A stretch of DNA of 64,000 nt from positions 297,384-361,383 of the forward strand of contig CAJJDP010000119.1 of the NCBI GenBank assembly GCA_905182995.1, read 5' to 3'. Origin of the DNA: Paramecium octaurelia (taxonomy: Eukaryota; Ciliophora; Oligohymenophorea; Peniculida; Parameciidae). Below, piece after piece: positions 1 to 12,100 of the stretch; position 1 is the stretch's first letter, and each line of letters begins with the position of its first letter. Below the pieces are notes generated by a model. It was not told the origin of the DNA, made no database searches, and saw nothing but the letters and a program-made list of their open reading frames with translations. The translations under genes and the position numbers were made by a program.

Positions 1-231
1 TTTAGAAAGTAAATTTATGCTTAAACTAAATAGCTAATATTAAGTCCAAAATTTGATGTATTGTTATGAAAAAAAATAAGATAGGCTTTATTAACAAAGC
101 GAATACCTTTTTAATTATTGATTTTAATTCTGTTCCGAATTTAAAACAACAAATTATCAGAAAGAAAGTTTGATCAGTCTGAACTAATTCTAATTGCAAA
201 TGTTGTATAATCTATTATCCAAATATAGTTA
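1..231. other. unique AT-rich flank, no gene seen
   Basis: Short AT-rich stretch at the left edge of the window, before the first duplicated block begins. I see no reading frame with coding character on either strand and no repeat or structural RNA signal. No telomeric G4T2/G3T3 type repeats are visible. Confidence 0.5.
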
Positions 232-940
232 TAATTGTATTTATTTATTATTAACATTATCTTTCAATATTTCAGATGTAATCTTTGTTCAAATGAAATC
301 TTCACTATCCTTTTAATACTTTCGCATTATTCTTCAGAAAATAGTTACTATTTTAAAATGAATATGTTCATATCAAGCCAATACTAAATTCTTATTAGCT
401 TTGAAATTCTATGCTTCATTGCTCAAACCAAAAGAAGATAGAAATTTTTATAAAAATGATCGAAATTATCACACTAACTTAAAAATTCAAGGACTTAAAG
501 ACATAGATTCTGATGACCTTTCCTGTATTTTCATCCCATCATATGGATTTTGATAATTAATTTAGTTCTTCTTACATACAGCCCAACTTCTGCAAATGCA
601 ACTTTGTGTATACTTTGAATATATAGAAATTGTATTAGGCTGATCAAAGCAGATTTTAAAATTCTTAGTCTTTATCTTACTTCAAGAAACTTACATTATA
701 AATCATAATGGTTACTTGTGAATTTAAAGCTAAGGTTTACATTTTTTTTATTTTAAACTTATGTCCCTAATGTTAGATTTGTGTTTATTTATTTTCTCTC
801 TACATTGTATCAATCTAATTATCAATCTAATTTAAAATAAGTAATCAACAGAAAAGACAAGGTGAAATAAGAATTGATTTAAGATAATTGGTGTCTCCAA
901 TATAGTTGCCTAAAATTGGTTCTTTATGATGTATGAGTTT

Positions 941-984
941 GATGTGATATTGATTATAAATCTAGATGTGATATTGATTATAAA
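941..984. repeat. two-copy 24-bp-period tandem repeat
   Basis: GATGTGATATTGATTATAAA occurs at 941-960 and again at 965-984, spaced by four bases (period 24). The copy in the duplicated block is at 2242-2285. No function can be assigned. Confidence 0.7.
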
Positions 985-1049
985 CCTATAAAAGATCATA
1001 ATTTATGATAGAATGAGATAAAGGGATACGAAAAAGGGAAATTTAAAAT

Positions 1050-1080
1050 ACCACTCTCATAGATTTTGTGAGAGTGGTAA
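1050..1080. other. 11-bp perfect hairpin with T-rich 3' side
   Basis: TACCACTCTCA pairs perfectly with TGAGAGTGGTA around a 9-nt loop. It is followed on the plus strand by ATTTATTTTTATT. It lies in AT-rich DNA where such a GC-balanced perfect stem stands out. It recurs at 2351-2381 because of the duplicated block. It could be a terminator-like or small-RNA element, or a chance palindrome; nothing around it decides this. Confidence 0.4.
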
Positions 1081-1531
1081 TTTATTTTTATTAAAATAAA
1101 GTTTAATGAGGAAACTCAGTCATGAGTAAGATAATCCATGTTCAGGTGTAATTATGTTGAGTAGGGCTAAGAAGCTGAATTAATTCGAGAAATTATGATA
1201 TTGATATTAAAAGTCCTTTCATTATTTGAATTAATAAATAAAACTATACGATTGAGTATTAATATTCTTGACACAATAACACTTAAAATGATAAATGTGT
1301 AGTAAGTCTCCTCTAAAATTGTGGGAGAAGCCATCTATTTTTTGAGTGACTTGCTTTGATAAATTTTTAAGTTGAATAAATATATAATTGAAATTTCATG
1401 AGTCCGAAAAAGTAACTACAGCTTTTTGGAAGGCAACTTCATTCTGTGGTGTAATTTAGCGAGTAATATTGAATGGGGTAATAATCAACAATTGGCATAG
1501 ATAGTATAATAATTGTGATTTGATGGGGTAA

Positions 1532-1532
1532 N
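1532..1532. other. single N at contig joint
   Basis: Lone undetermined base exactly between two perfect 1300-bp direct repeats. The same arrangement occurs at 52675 and 61296. Confidence 0.9.
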
Positions 1533-2832
1533 TAATTGTATTTATTTATTATTAACATTATCTTTCAATATTTCAGATGTAATCTTTGTTCAAATGAAAT
1601 CTTCACTATCCTTTTAATACTTTCGCATTATTCTTCAGAAAATAGTTACTATTTTAAAATGAATATGTTCATATCAAGCCAATACTAAATTCTTATTAGC
1701 TTTGAAATTCTATGCTTCATTGCTCAAACCAAAAGAAGATAGAAATTTTTATAAAAATGATCGAAATTATCACACTAACTTAAAAATTCAAGGACTTAAA
1801 GACATAGATTCTGATGACCTTTCCTGTATTTTCATCCCATCATATGGATTTTGATAATTAATTTAGTTCTTCTTACATACAGCCCAACTTCTGCAAATGC
1901 AACTTTGTGTATACTTTGAATATATAGAAATTGTATTAGGCTGATCAAAGCAGATTTTAAAATTCTTAGTCTTTATCTTACTTCAAGAAACTTACATTAT
2001 AAATCATAATGGTTACTTGTGAATTTAAAGCTAAGGTTTACATTTTTTTTATTTTAAACTTATGTCCCTAATGTTAGATTTGTGTTTATTTATTTTCTCT
2101 CTACATTGTATCAATCTAATTATCAATCTAATTTAAAATAAGTAATCAACAGAAAAGACAAGGTGAAATAAGAATTGATTTAAGATAATTGGTGTCTCCA
2201 ATATAGTTGCCTAAAATTGGTTCTTTATGATGTATGAGTTTGATGTGATATTGATTATAAATCTAGATGTGATATTGATTATAAACCTATAAAAGATCAT
2301 AATTTATGATAGAATGAGATAAAGGGATACGAAAAAGGGAAATTTAAAATACCACTCTCATAGATTTTGTGAGAGTGGTAATTTATTTTTATTAAAATAA
2401 AGTTTAATGAGGAAACTCAGTCATGAGTAAGATAATCCATGTTCAGGTGTAATTATGTTGAGTAGGGCTAAGAAGCTGAATTAATTCGAGAAATTATGAT
2501 ATTGATATTAAAAGTCCTTTCATTATTTGAATTAATAAATAAAACTATACGATTGAGTATTAATATTCTTGACACAATAACACTTAAAATGATAAATGTG
2601 TAGTAAGTCTCCTCTAAAATTGTGGGAGAAGCCATCTATTTTTTGAGTGACTTGCTTTGATAAATTTTTAAGTTGAATAAATATATAATTGAAATTTCAT
2701 GAGTCCGAAAAAGTAACTACAGCTTTTTGGAAGGCAACTTCATTCTGTGGTGTAATTTAGCGAGTAATATTGAATGGGGTAATAATCAACAATTGGCATA
2801 GATAGTATAATAATTGTGATTTGATGGGGTAA
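1533..2832. repeat. 1300-bp direct repeat, copy 2 (assembly overlap)
   Basis: Perfect second copy of 232-1531. It continues without a break into the unique promoter-side DNA of the giant cysteine-rich gene, so this copy is the one joined to that gene. Confidence 0.85.
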
Positions 2833-3148
2833 TTATTTAAAAGATTTAATACAATTCCAAGTCTATAAGAAGGGGCAGGGAGGGGTACAAATGAGTTTGA
2901 TTAATATGAGAGTTGTGGAGAGGAGAAGGATTTGGAGAGAGAAGGAAGAGAAATAGTTTAATTATTGGGATGATGATATAATAATAAGATTTAATGCAAT
3001 AAATTAACATTCATTCTGCATTTTTAGAATAGTAAAAATATTAAAAAGTATGAAGTTGTTGGACAAATTCTGTGTGTCGTCTTATCAGGTAATTATAAGA
3101 GTTCAATCATGGAAGATATTTTGTATTAATTAAATTATATTAATAAAA
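2833..3148. promoter_or_regulatory. upstream region of the giant cysteine-rich gene, G/purine-rich tract
   Basis: Unique DNA between the duplicated block and the start codon at 3149. Around 2870-2955 it holds an unusual run of G and purines (GGGGCAGGGAGGGG and GAGGAGAAGG type strings) in otherwise AT-rich DNA. A similar G/purine-rich tract precedes the paralogous gene at about 18930-19060. A shared regulatory role is inference only. Confidence 0.3.
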
Positions 3149-6100
3149 ATGAACTTGAGGAAATCTTTGTTTCTTTGTGTGCTATTGACGATAGTGGTTA
3201 AAGGAGATACTGCTATAAATCAACCGAGCAATACTGATTAGGGACTTAACTCGAATAATCCTTAATTTGCGTGTATTAAGGGTAATGCTTGTTTTGCACA
3301 ATAGGGTCTTATTTTAATGGACAGATCTGTATGCCATGCTAGCAGATCACTGGAGGGTATTGTACTTGTACAACTGCAAATACATGCAATTATGTAACAT
3401 GTTCGGATGGATATTATCAAATCGGATTGTAATGAAAAATAATAATTTTAGAACTTGTATTAAACACCCTGATACCAACTGTGTAAGAGGAGGTTTTTCT
3501 GCAGACGGCTCAACCATAGTGTGTTTCCAATGCAATGGGTAATCAACGCAAATAGGTAAATGAATATTTTAATTTAAGGTGGAATATGTGTTTAAAATAA
3601 CAATTGTAAAACCTTTAGTATAAGCACTGGTATCTGTACTGTTTGTTCGGATGGATATTACAATGTGTTCCCAACCTACACTCCAGACGAATTCAATGGA
3701 GCTCAAACATCATTTGTCTACTCAACCTATTTCCAAAGCTTTAACTCTTGTTTGCCTTGCAATCAATACTGTGCAACTTGCCAATCAGAGTATAATATTG
3801 ATGTTCATCACTTTGTAGCACATACTGTAATTCCTGTGTCAAAGGCTACTATCTGAATAATAACTAATGTCTCCGTTGCTAGGACAAGTTAACTAAATGC
3901 AACGCTTGTCCAGATGAAACCAAATGTACCGAATGCGCAGTTGGATCCTACCTCAGTAATGGCAGTTGCATTCTTTGTACAACACTTGATCAAAATTGTT
4001 CAGCCTGTTCGGACTCATCAACATGCACCTCTTGTGTTTCTGCTGCCTACTATACAAGTGGGTAATAATGCATCCAATGTTCTGACACTATCAGTTACTG
4101 CAAATAGTGTTCAAGTGGATAAAATTGCACAAAATGCACAACAGGATTCTACTTAAAAAGTGGTGCCTGTTTCTTGTGTTCTACTGAGATGGTAAGTTGC
4201 ATGACATGTTCAGATGGCAACACCTGCACATCCTGTTCAGATGGAACCTTCCTTGATGGAAATAAATGCTCAAAATGTACTCTAGCTGTTAGCAATTGTG
4301 AATACTGTTTGAATGGAACCACTTGCACTACTTGTTAACCAAAATACTATTTGAATAAGAATGTCTGCAATGCTTGTTCAAATAATTGTGAAAATTGTAT
4401 AAACTCATCAACCAATTGTACATCCTGTTCATCAGGTTACTTTTTAAATGGAGCTACCAGCACATGTGATTTGTGTGATGCCAACTGTTTGACATGTTTA
4501 AATGCAGCCAAGACTTGTGTTTCCTGTGTCCCAGGGTATTTCAAAGATGGAGATAAATGTACCGAATGTTCAAATAAATGTTTTACTTGTGTTGATTCAG
4601 CCACTAAGTGTACAGCATGCTACGTTGGCAGATATTTTAATAATAATAATTGTTTACCCTGTTCTAATACATGTACTGATTGTGAGACCTCAGCTACACA
4701 ATGTACTGCTTGTTCCAAAGGTTCTTACTTGAATTCCAATACTTGTTCAGTTTGCTCAATCACCTGCTAAGAATGTATTGATTCAGCAACCAAATGCACT
4801 AAATGTTATGATGGAAAATACTTGAATTCTAATTAATGTATCACTTGTGAATTTCCTTGTATCAATTGTCTTAGTAAAACAGAATGCTCATCCTGTGTTC
4901 CAGGCTATTATCTCAGTAACACTGATTGTGTCAAATGCGCCTATCCATGTTCCACTTGTGGTACAGATGGTAAGTGTACAGCATGTGTTGCAGGATATGA
5001 ATACGATGGTTCTAATTGTTAAATTTGTTTGAAACCATGCACTACTTGTTCAAGTTCGTAAAATGGATGTCAAAGTTGTGTTGTAGGCTATTATTATCAT
5101 GATAACACTTGTTCATAATGTTCAAATGAATGTGCTGCTTGTAATACAAGTGCTACAACATGTACAAGTTGTTATGCAGGGACATTCTTAAATGGTAGTA
5201 ATACATGTGCTTAATGTACATCACCTTGTGCTACTTGCAGCGGATCAGCCACATCTTGTAGATCATGTGTTCAAGGATTCTTTTATACGGGCGATCCAAA
5301 TTATACTTGTACTGCTTGCTCAAAATCATGCGTGGCATGTTCAGCTGATGCTAACACTTGTTCATCATGTCAAAGTGGATACTTCAAAAGTGGAAGTGTT
5401 GATGGTCCTTGCAATGCTTGTACAAGTCCTTGTTTGACTTGTTCAACCTAAGCCACTTCTTGTAGCTCTTGTGTAGATGGGTATTTTTAATCTGCAGCCA
5501 CTACTTGTGATCTCTGTAAGGCCCCTTGTGCCAAGTGTGTCGACAATTAAGATAAATGTTTATCTTGTGTTTATGGATACTATTATTCTAACAATACTTG
5601 CACATAATGTACTCTACCATGCACTAATTGTGTTGCTTCCGTAACTGATTGTTAAGCCTGCGTTCAAGGTTATTATTTGAGTACTCCTGGCACATGTACC
5701 AATTGTCCAACTAATTGTACAGCTTGTGATTCTGCCACCTCATGCACAGGTTGCGTTGATGGGTATTATGTCAATGGTAGTAATGCATGCACTGTTTGTG
5801 CAGCTCAGTGTGCTAAATGCAGTGATGCCAATAACTGCACTGGTTGCGATATTGGATTCTTCTTAGATAGCACCAATCCAAATGCAGTTACTTGTACCAA
5901 ATGTACAAATCCCTGTTATGGTTGTGTCGATAATGCCACTAAATGTACAGTCTGTGATTCAGGTTTGGTATTGGATTCAGTGAATCATACATGTAACTAA
6001 TGCTCTCCTTAATGTACTTCATGTAGTTAATCTGATCCTACAAATTGCCAATCTTGTTCTCCTGGATACTATTACAATAATAACAATCAATGTCTATAGT

Positions 6101-9100
6101 GTAGCAATTTATGTAAAACCTGTTCAAACAACGATAAAAATTATTGTACAAGTTGCTATGCTGGATTTTATTAACCCACTGGATAAAATACTTGTAAAGT
6201 CTGCATTGAGCCATGCAAGACTTGTAAGGATTCAACTTCAGGAGATCAATGTCTATCATGTTATTCTGGTGATTTTTGGGATGAGCCTAACTCTTTATGC
6301 AAACAATGCTAGTATCCTTGCGTGTCTTGTACTAATTTAACTACATGTGTCACTTGTGAAAAAGGATACTTCTTAACAGATCCTAATACCCCAGGGACTT
6401 GTAACATTTGTGATGCCAATTGTGATGCTTGCGAAAAGTCAAGTACTAATTGTACTGCCTGCCCATCTGGCTACTACAAATTCTTAAATACAACCACCTA
6501 AACAAGTAGTTGTATTATTTGTACTAATCATTGTTTGACTTGCACCTCAGATACTTAATGTATTGATTGTGTTAGTGGATATTATAAGGACTCCAATAAC
6601 AATTGCGTGTAATGTGCAAGCATATGTCTCACCTGTAATGCAAGTGGCAATAGTGCTTGTCAAACTTGTCCTAGTGGATCGTATTTGAATGCAGGAACTT
6701 GTACTAAATGTCCAAACAATTGTACTGGATGCACCTATACTACTTAAGCAGAATGCAGCTCTTGTGTGTCTGGATACTATGTCAATAATAAATAATGCAC
6801 TATATGTGCTAATTAATGTTTGGAATGTGATACAACAGCAAACAACTGTACAAAATGCGATGTTGGTTTTTGGAAAAATACATCATTAGCATCCGATCAA
6901 TGTTAACCCTGTTTATATATATGTAAGACCTGTGACACGGCAGCAAATTCATGCTAAAGTTGTATTGATGGATATTACCCTAATAATAATGCATGTTCAG
7001 TATGTCCACTCTCTTGCACAAAATGCACTGCTGCTGATAATTGTACTGATTGTGCTAGTGGATATTATAAAAATTAAGTAGACCCAACTCACTATAATTG
7101 TTTACAATGTACGAGTCCAATGGTCACATGTGAATCAGCTTCTACCTGTACAACTTGCATGACAGGATATGTATGCAATAGTGGTAGTTGTGATTAATGT
7201 AGTTATGCTTGTTCAACTTGCTCGGGATCCCCCACTACATGTGGTAGTTGTTTTGATGGGTATGTCTTAATGGCAGACAATTCATGTAAAGCTTGCACCT
7301 TCCCTTGTCTGACATGTATCGATGGAGACCAAACTAAGTGCAATTCATGCCCCCCTGGATACTACATAAGCAACAATGCCTGTAGTTAATGTCCAAAGGC
7401 CTGCTTAACTTGTTCCGATTAAAATACTTGCACAAGTTGCATTGATGGGTTTTATAAAAATGGAGCTGCTTGTTCCTAATGTTAACTACCTTGTCTCTTA
7501 TGTACTTCATAAACAGAATGTAAGACAAGTTGTATCTCTGGGTATTTCCCATCTGGTACAAGTTGTGCAACTTGTCCTCAGTATTGTTTGACCTGCACTT
7601 CAACTACTCCTGGAAATTGTTAATCCTGCGTCATTGGATACCATCTTGATTCTGGAGATTGCAAGGCTTGCAGTACAGTCTCAACATCTTGTTTAGAATG
7701 CCCGGATAATCAAAATCAATGCTCCAAATGTCTTGGTGGTTACTACCTTGATAATAGTAATGCATGCTAAAAATGTACTAGCAATTGCCTCTTGTGTTCA
7801 AAGGATTCCTGTACAACGTGTCTACCTGGATATTACTCTGATGGCACAACTACTTGTAAACAATGTACAAAACCATGCAATGTTTGTAATTCAGCCACTG
7901 AATGTACTGATTGTGCTGATGGCTTCTTTATTAATGCTAGCAAATAATGTTAAGCATGTTCAACAGCAGGTTGTCTCAAGTGTCCCTCAGATACATGTAA
8001 TACTTGTTCAACTCAATTGATTAATGATAACACATGTTCTTAATGTCAATTACCTTGTGCCACTTGCAAATCAACTGGACCAACAAAATGTCAAACTTGT
8101 GTTACTGGATTCTATATATCAGGTGATGCTTGCAATGCTTTTGTTTTCCCATGCAATAGTTATTCTACAGATGGCAATGGAACTTGTTAAGGCTGCTTTG
8201 ATGGTTATTATCTTGATAATAGTAATGTTTGCTAGCCTTGCAATGCTAATTGTAAGGTTTGCTCAAACTAGTCTGCTTCACATTGCTCAAGTTGTTAGGA
8301 TGGTTATTTTTCAAGTAGTAATCAATGCCAAACTTGTAGTTCTACTTGTACCACCTGTGTAACATCAGATACTAATTGTTAAACATGTGCAGCTGGTTAT
8401 TATCCTTCAGCAGCTCTACCTGCCACTTGTAACAAATGCCCTGATAAATGTGCAACTTGTACTGATGCCAACACTTGCACAGGGTGCAGACCTGGATTCA
8501 TAAAGAATGGATCTTCTTGTGATCAATGTACTAGCCATTGTTTGACCTGTGATCCAGATACAACTACATGTACAGATTGTTTACCTGGCTTTTATAAAAA
8601 TTTACCAACATGTACTTAATGTATAGTAGGATGTCTGGAGTGTAGTTCTAGTACTAAATGCACAGCGTGTTGGGATGGCTATTACTAAAGTGGAGATAAT
8701 TGTCTTAAATGTGATGCTAATTGTAAGAAGTGTTAAACTAATGCCACAAATTGTACTGATTGTCCTACAGGGTACAAAGTTGATGGTAGTAATGTTTGTT
8801 AAGTTTGTACAACTGGATGTAGTGAATGTGTATCTACAAAAGGATTAGATGGCTCAAATTGCACTGATTGTTCTGGAGATTGTGCAACTTGTACTTTCCC
8901 TGGTGGAACTCAAACCTGCCAAACTTGCACAGCTGCAGATAAATTACCAGATGCGGGTAACGCTGGATCATGCATAGCATGCGTGTCTGGAGATGGATGC
9001 AGCACAAATTGTGTTTCAAATTGTACTGCTGACCAAGCGGAATGTGAAAGCAACGGAGGATATTACGATGCTGGACCTCCTGTCACCTGTACTAAATGTA

Positions 9101-12100
9101 CTGCTCCTTGTAAGAAGTGTTCTGGAAGTGCTACAAATTGTACATTATGTGCAGTTGGCAATACTGGAGCTGATTGTTCATCAACTTGCAATGCCTCCTG
9201 TAAGGCATGTACTGATACTGGATCGGATAAATGTTCTTCTTGTTATGATGGATTTTATTTAATAGCAGCATCCCCTAGCTCTTGTAGTAGATGTACAAAC
9301 AATTGCTTAACATGTTCTGACAGCAATACATGCTTAACTTGTATACCAGGCTATTATCCAACTTTGCCTACATGCACTCAATGTCAATATCCTTGCTTAA
9401 CATGTACAACTTCAACCACTTGTTAAACTTGTGCTTCCGGTTTTCGCATTAATGGTAGTAATGCATGTGTCTCATGCGATGTTGGATGTGATACATGCAC
9501 AAGTTCTATATGTGAAAAATGCAGTAAAGGTTATTATGGAGATGGTAATCCTTCATGCACTAAATGCACATTCCCATGTTTAGAGTGCACATCTTCAACT
9601 GCATGTACTAAATGCTTTAAGGGATTCAATCTAAATGGAAATGATTGCTCATAGGTGTCAACAGGCTGTTAAGTTTGGACAACTGATGGAACTACTTCTT
9701 CATGTTCAACTTGCTATGATGGATTCTACCCAAATAATAATGCCTGTTCGAAATGTCCAAACTTTTGTACTACTTGTACCTCTAATACTTCATGTGGGCC
9801 TTGTTTAACAGGTTCTTATAAAAATGGAACTGGTACTTGTACACAATGTGTCAAAGGGTGTACAACATGTGACAGCGACACTGTTTGCACAGCATGCATA
9901 GATGGATTTTATTAAAAAGCTAATGACGTCTGTTAAGAATGTCCATAGAAATGTGTAAAATGTACTGACAGTACTACATGTTCAGAATGCTTAGTTGGTT
10001 ATTACCAGAATGGTAATGCCTGTACTGAATGTGCAAGTCCTTGTAGGTAGTGTGCTTTAGATGGTGCAACTGTGAAGTGCTCTGTTTGTGATGCAGGTTA
10101 TTAAATATAAAACGATGCCTGTTAATAGTGTCCAGATTTTTGTTAAGTCTGTGATGCTACCTTCAAATGTACATCCTGCATTGATGGATATTTTTAAGAC
10201 TCCGGAGATGGATCTTGCAAATAATGTATAACTGCATGTACTAAGTGCAGTGCATTGGATACTTGCGATTAATGCTAAGTAGGCTATTATTATAATAGCG
10301 GAACAAAACAATGCACTTAATGTCAAAGAGGTTGCAATGTTTGCGACGCCACCTAATGTACTTCTTGTGTTGATGGATATTATGCTGTTGCTAATTAATA
10401 ATGTTCACAATGTCCAACCCCTTGTAAAACTTGTAATGATACTACTGGATCATGTAAAAATTGTGTAGATGGATACTATTTTAATGCTCCAAATTGCACT
10501 GAATGTCAGAGTCCTTGTATCAAATGCTCAGGAGCTGGCAGTAATTGTTAAGCCTGTGAAGATGGGTACTACTTAAATGGAGGCAATTGTACATAATGTC
10601 CAACTTAATCAGCATGTTAAAAATGCGCAGTTGATTAAGGAGATGCAACCTTAAAATGTAATGCCTGTGCTGCTGGATACTTCATTGATAGTGCAAATAG
10701 TTATGTTTGTCGTCCATGTGATACTGCCTGCACAGCATGCACTACTGGAGCAAAAGTTTGCTAGAGTTGTATTCAAGGATATTATCCTGCAGCTGGCGAT
10801 AAATGTTTGTAATGCAGTTTAGCATGCACGAAATGCACAGATGCCAACACTTGTACTGAATGCTCAAATGGCTATTATTAAAATGGTTCTTCATGCAATC
10901 AATGTAGTTTAAATTGTAAATATTGTACCACTTCTTCTTCTTGCAAAACCTGCGTTGATGGAGCTTTCTTAGAGAATGACAATGTTACTTGCACACTTTG
11001 CTCAGGAAAATGTGCTACTTGTATAACCTCTAGTACTAACTGTGTTTCTTGCATCCCAGGATATTATGGAACTCCCAACTGTTCCAGTTAATGCAGCAAC
11101 TCATGCTTATATTGTACAAATAGTACCACCTGTACAAAATGTCTACCAGGATACTATCTGGATAACTCAAATGCATGCTAACCTTGTAATAACACCTGCA
11201 CAACCTGCTCAAACAACAGTGCTACATACTGTTCATCTTGTACAACAGGATATTTTTTGAATAATAATACTTGTGAGTAATGTTAGAGTCCATGCACTGC
11301 TTGCGCTGTTTCAGCTGATGCATGTAGTGGTTGTTAGCCAGGTTTTGTTTTAATTACTACATCATGTAAATAATGCGATGCCATTTGTAAAACATGTTCT
11401 ACTTCCTAAAGTAATTGTGATTCCTGTTATGATGGATATTATAAAAATAATGGAACCTGCAACCAATGTGCTGAACCATGCACAATATGTACCTACACTG
11501 ACCCAGGACCTGCTTAATGCCAAAATTGTCCTGATGGATACTTCTTAAGTAACAACGTTTGTGCAGAATGCAAAGAACCATGCAAAAAATGTGTGACAGC
11601 TGGTGACTAATGTACAGATTGTTTAGATGGATTCTATAAGGATCCCAACAATCCTAAATGTCCAGTTTGTAATTCGCCTTGTGTTACCTGTAATACTGAT
11701 GGTGATACATGTAATTCTTGTATCCCAGGATATTACTATGATACTACTCAAACCCCTGCAAAGTGCATTTAATGCACAACTCCCTGTTTGACTTGTGAAT
11801 ATTCAGCCACTGCAACTGCTGTTGTTTGCAAATCATGTATTTCTGGATATTTTTATGATACCTCTAAAACTCCTGCTGTTTGCACTCAATGTTAGACTCC
11901 ATGTGCATCTTGCGAAAACTCAGCAACTGAATGCAGATCATGTAATGATTCCGCATTCCATTTAACCACAACTGCTCCTCTCACATGCACATAATGTACT
12001 GATCCATGTAAAACTTGTAATGCTGTTACAACTGAATGCACATCATGTCTTGATGGATATTTCTTACCATCTGGCTAAAATACATGCTCGGAATGTGTAA

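Larger units (their letters stand above)
232..1531. repeat. 1300-bp direct repeat, copy 1 (assembly overlap)
   Basis: This block is repeated without any difference I could find at 1533-2832, offset 1301, with a single N at 1532 between the copies. The perfect identity, including non-coding DNA, and the N exactly at the junction indicate two overlapping contig ends that were abutted instead of merged. Inside the block, around 400-550, one plus-strand frame (residues such as NFYKNDRNYH and CIFIPSYGF) has coding flavour and vaguely recalls PfpI/DJ-1-like proteins, but it ends at TGA within about 50 codons and has no start or intron structure I can support, so I call it at most a relic. Confidence 0.85.

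Noticed and set aside
1-2832. Subtelomeric tandem repeat or segmental duplication
   Set aside because: No telomeric repeats are present, and the same N-plus-perfect-repeat geometry recurs at two other places, favouring an assembly cause.
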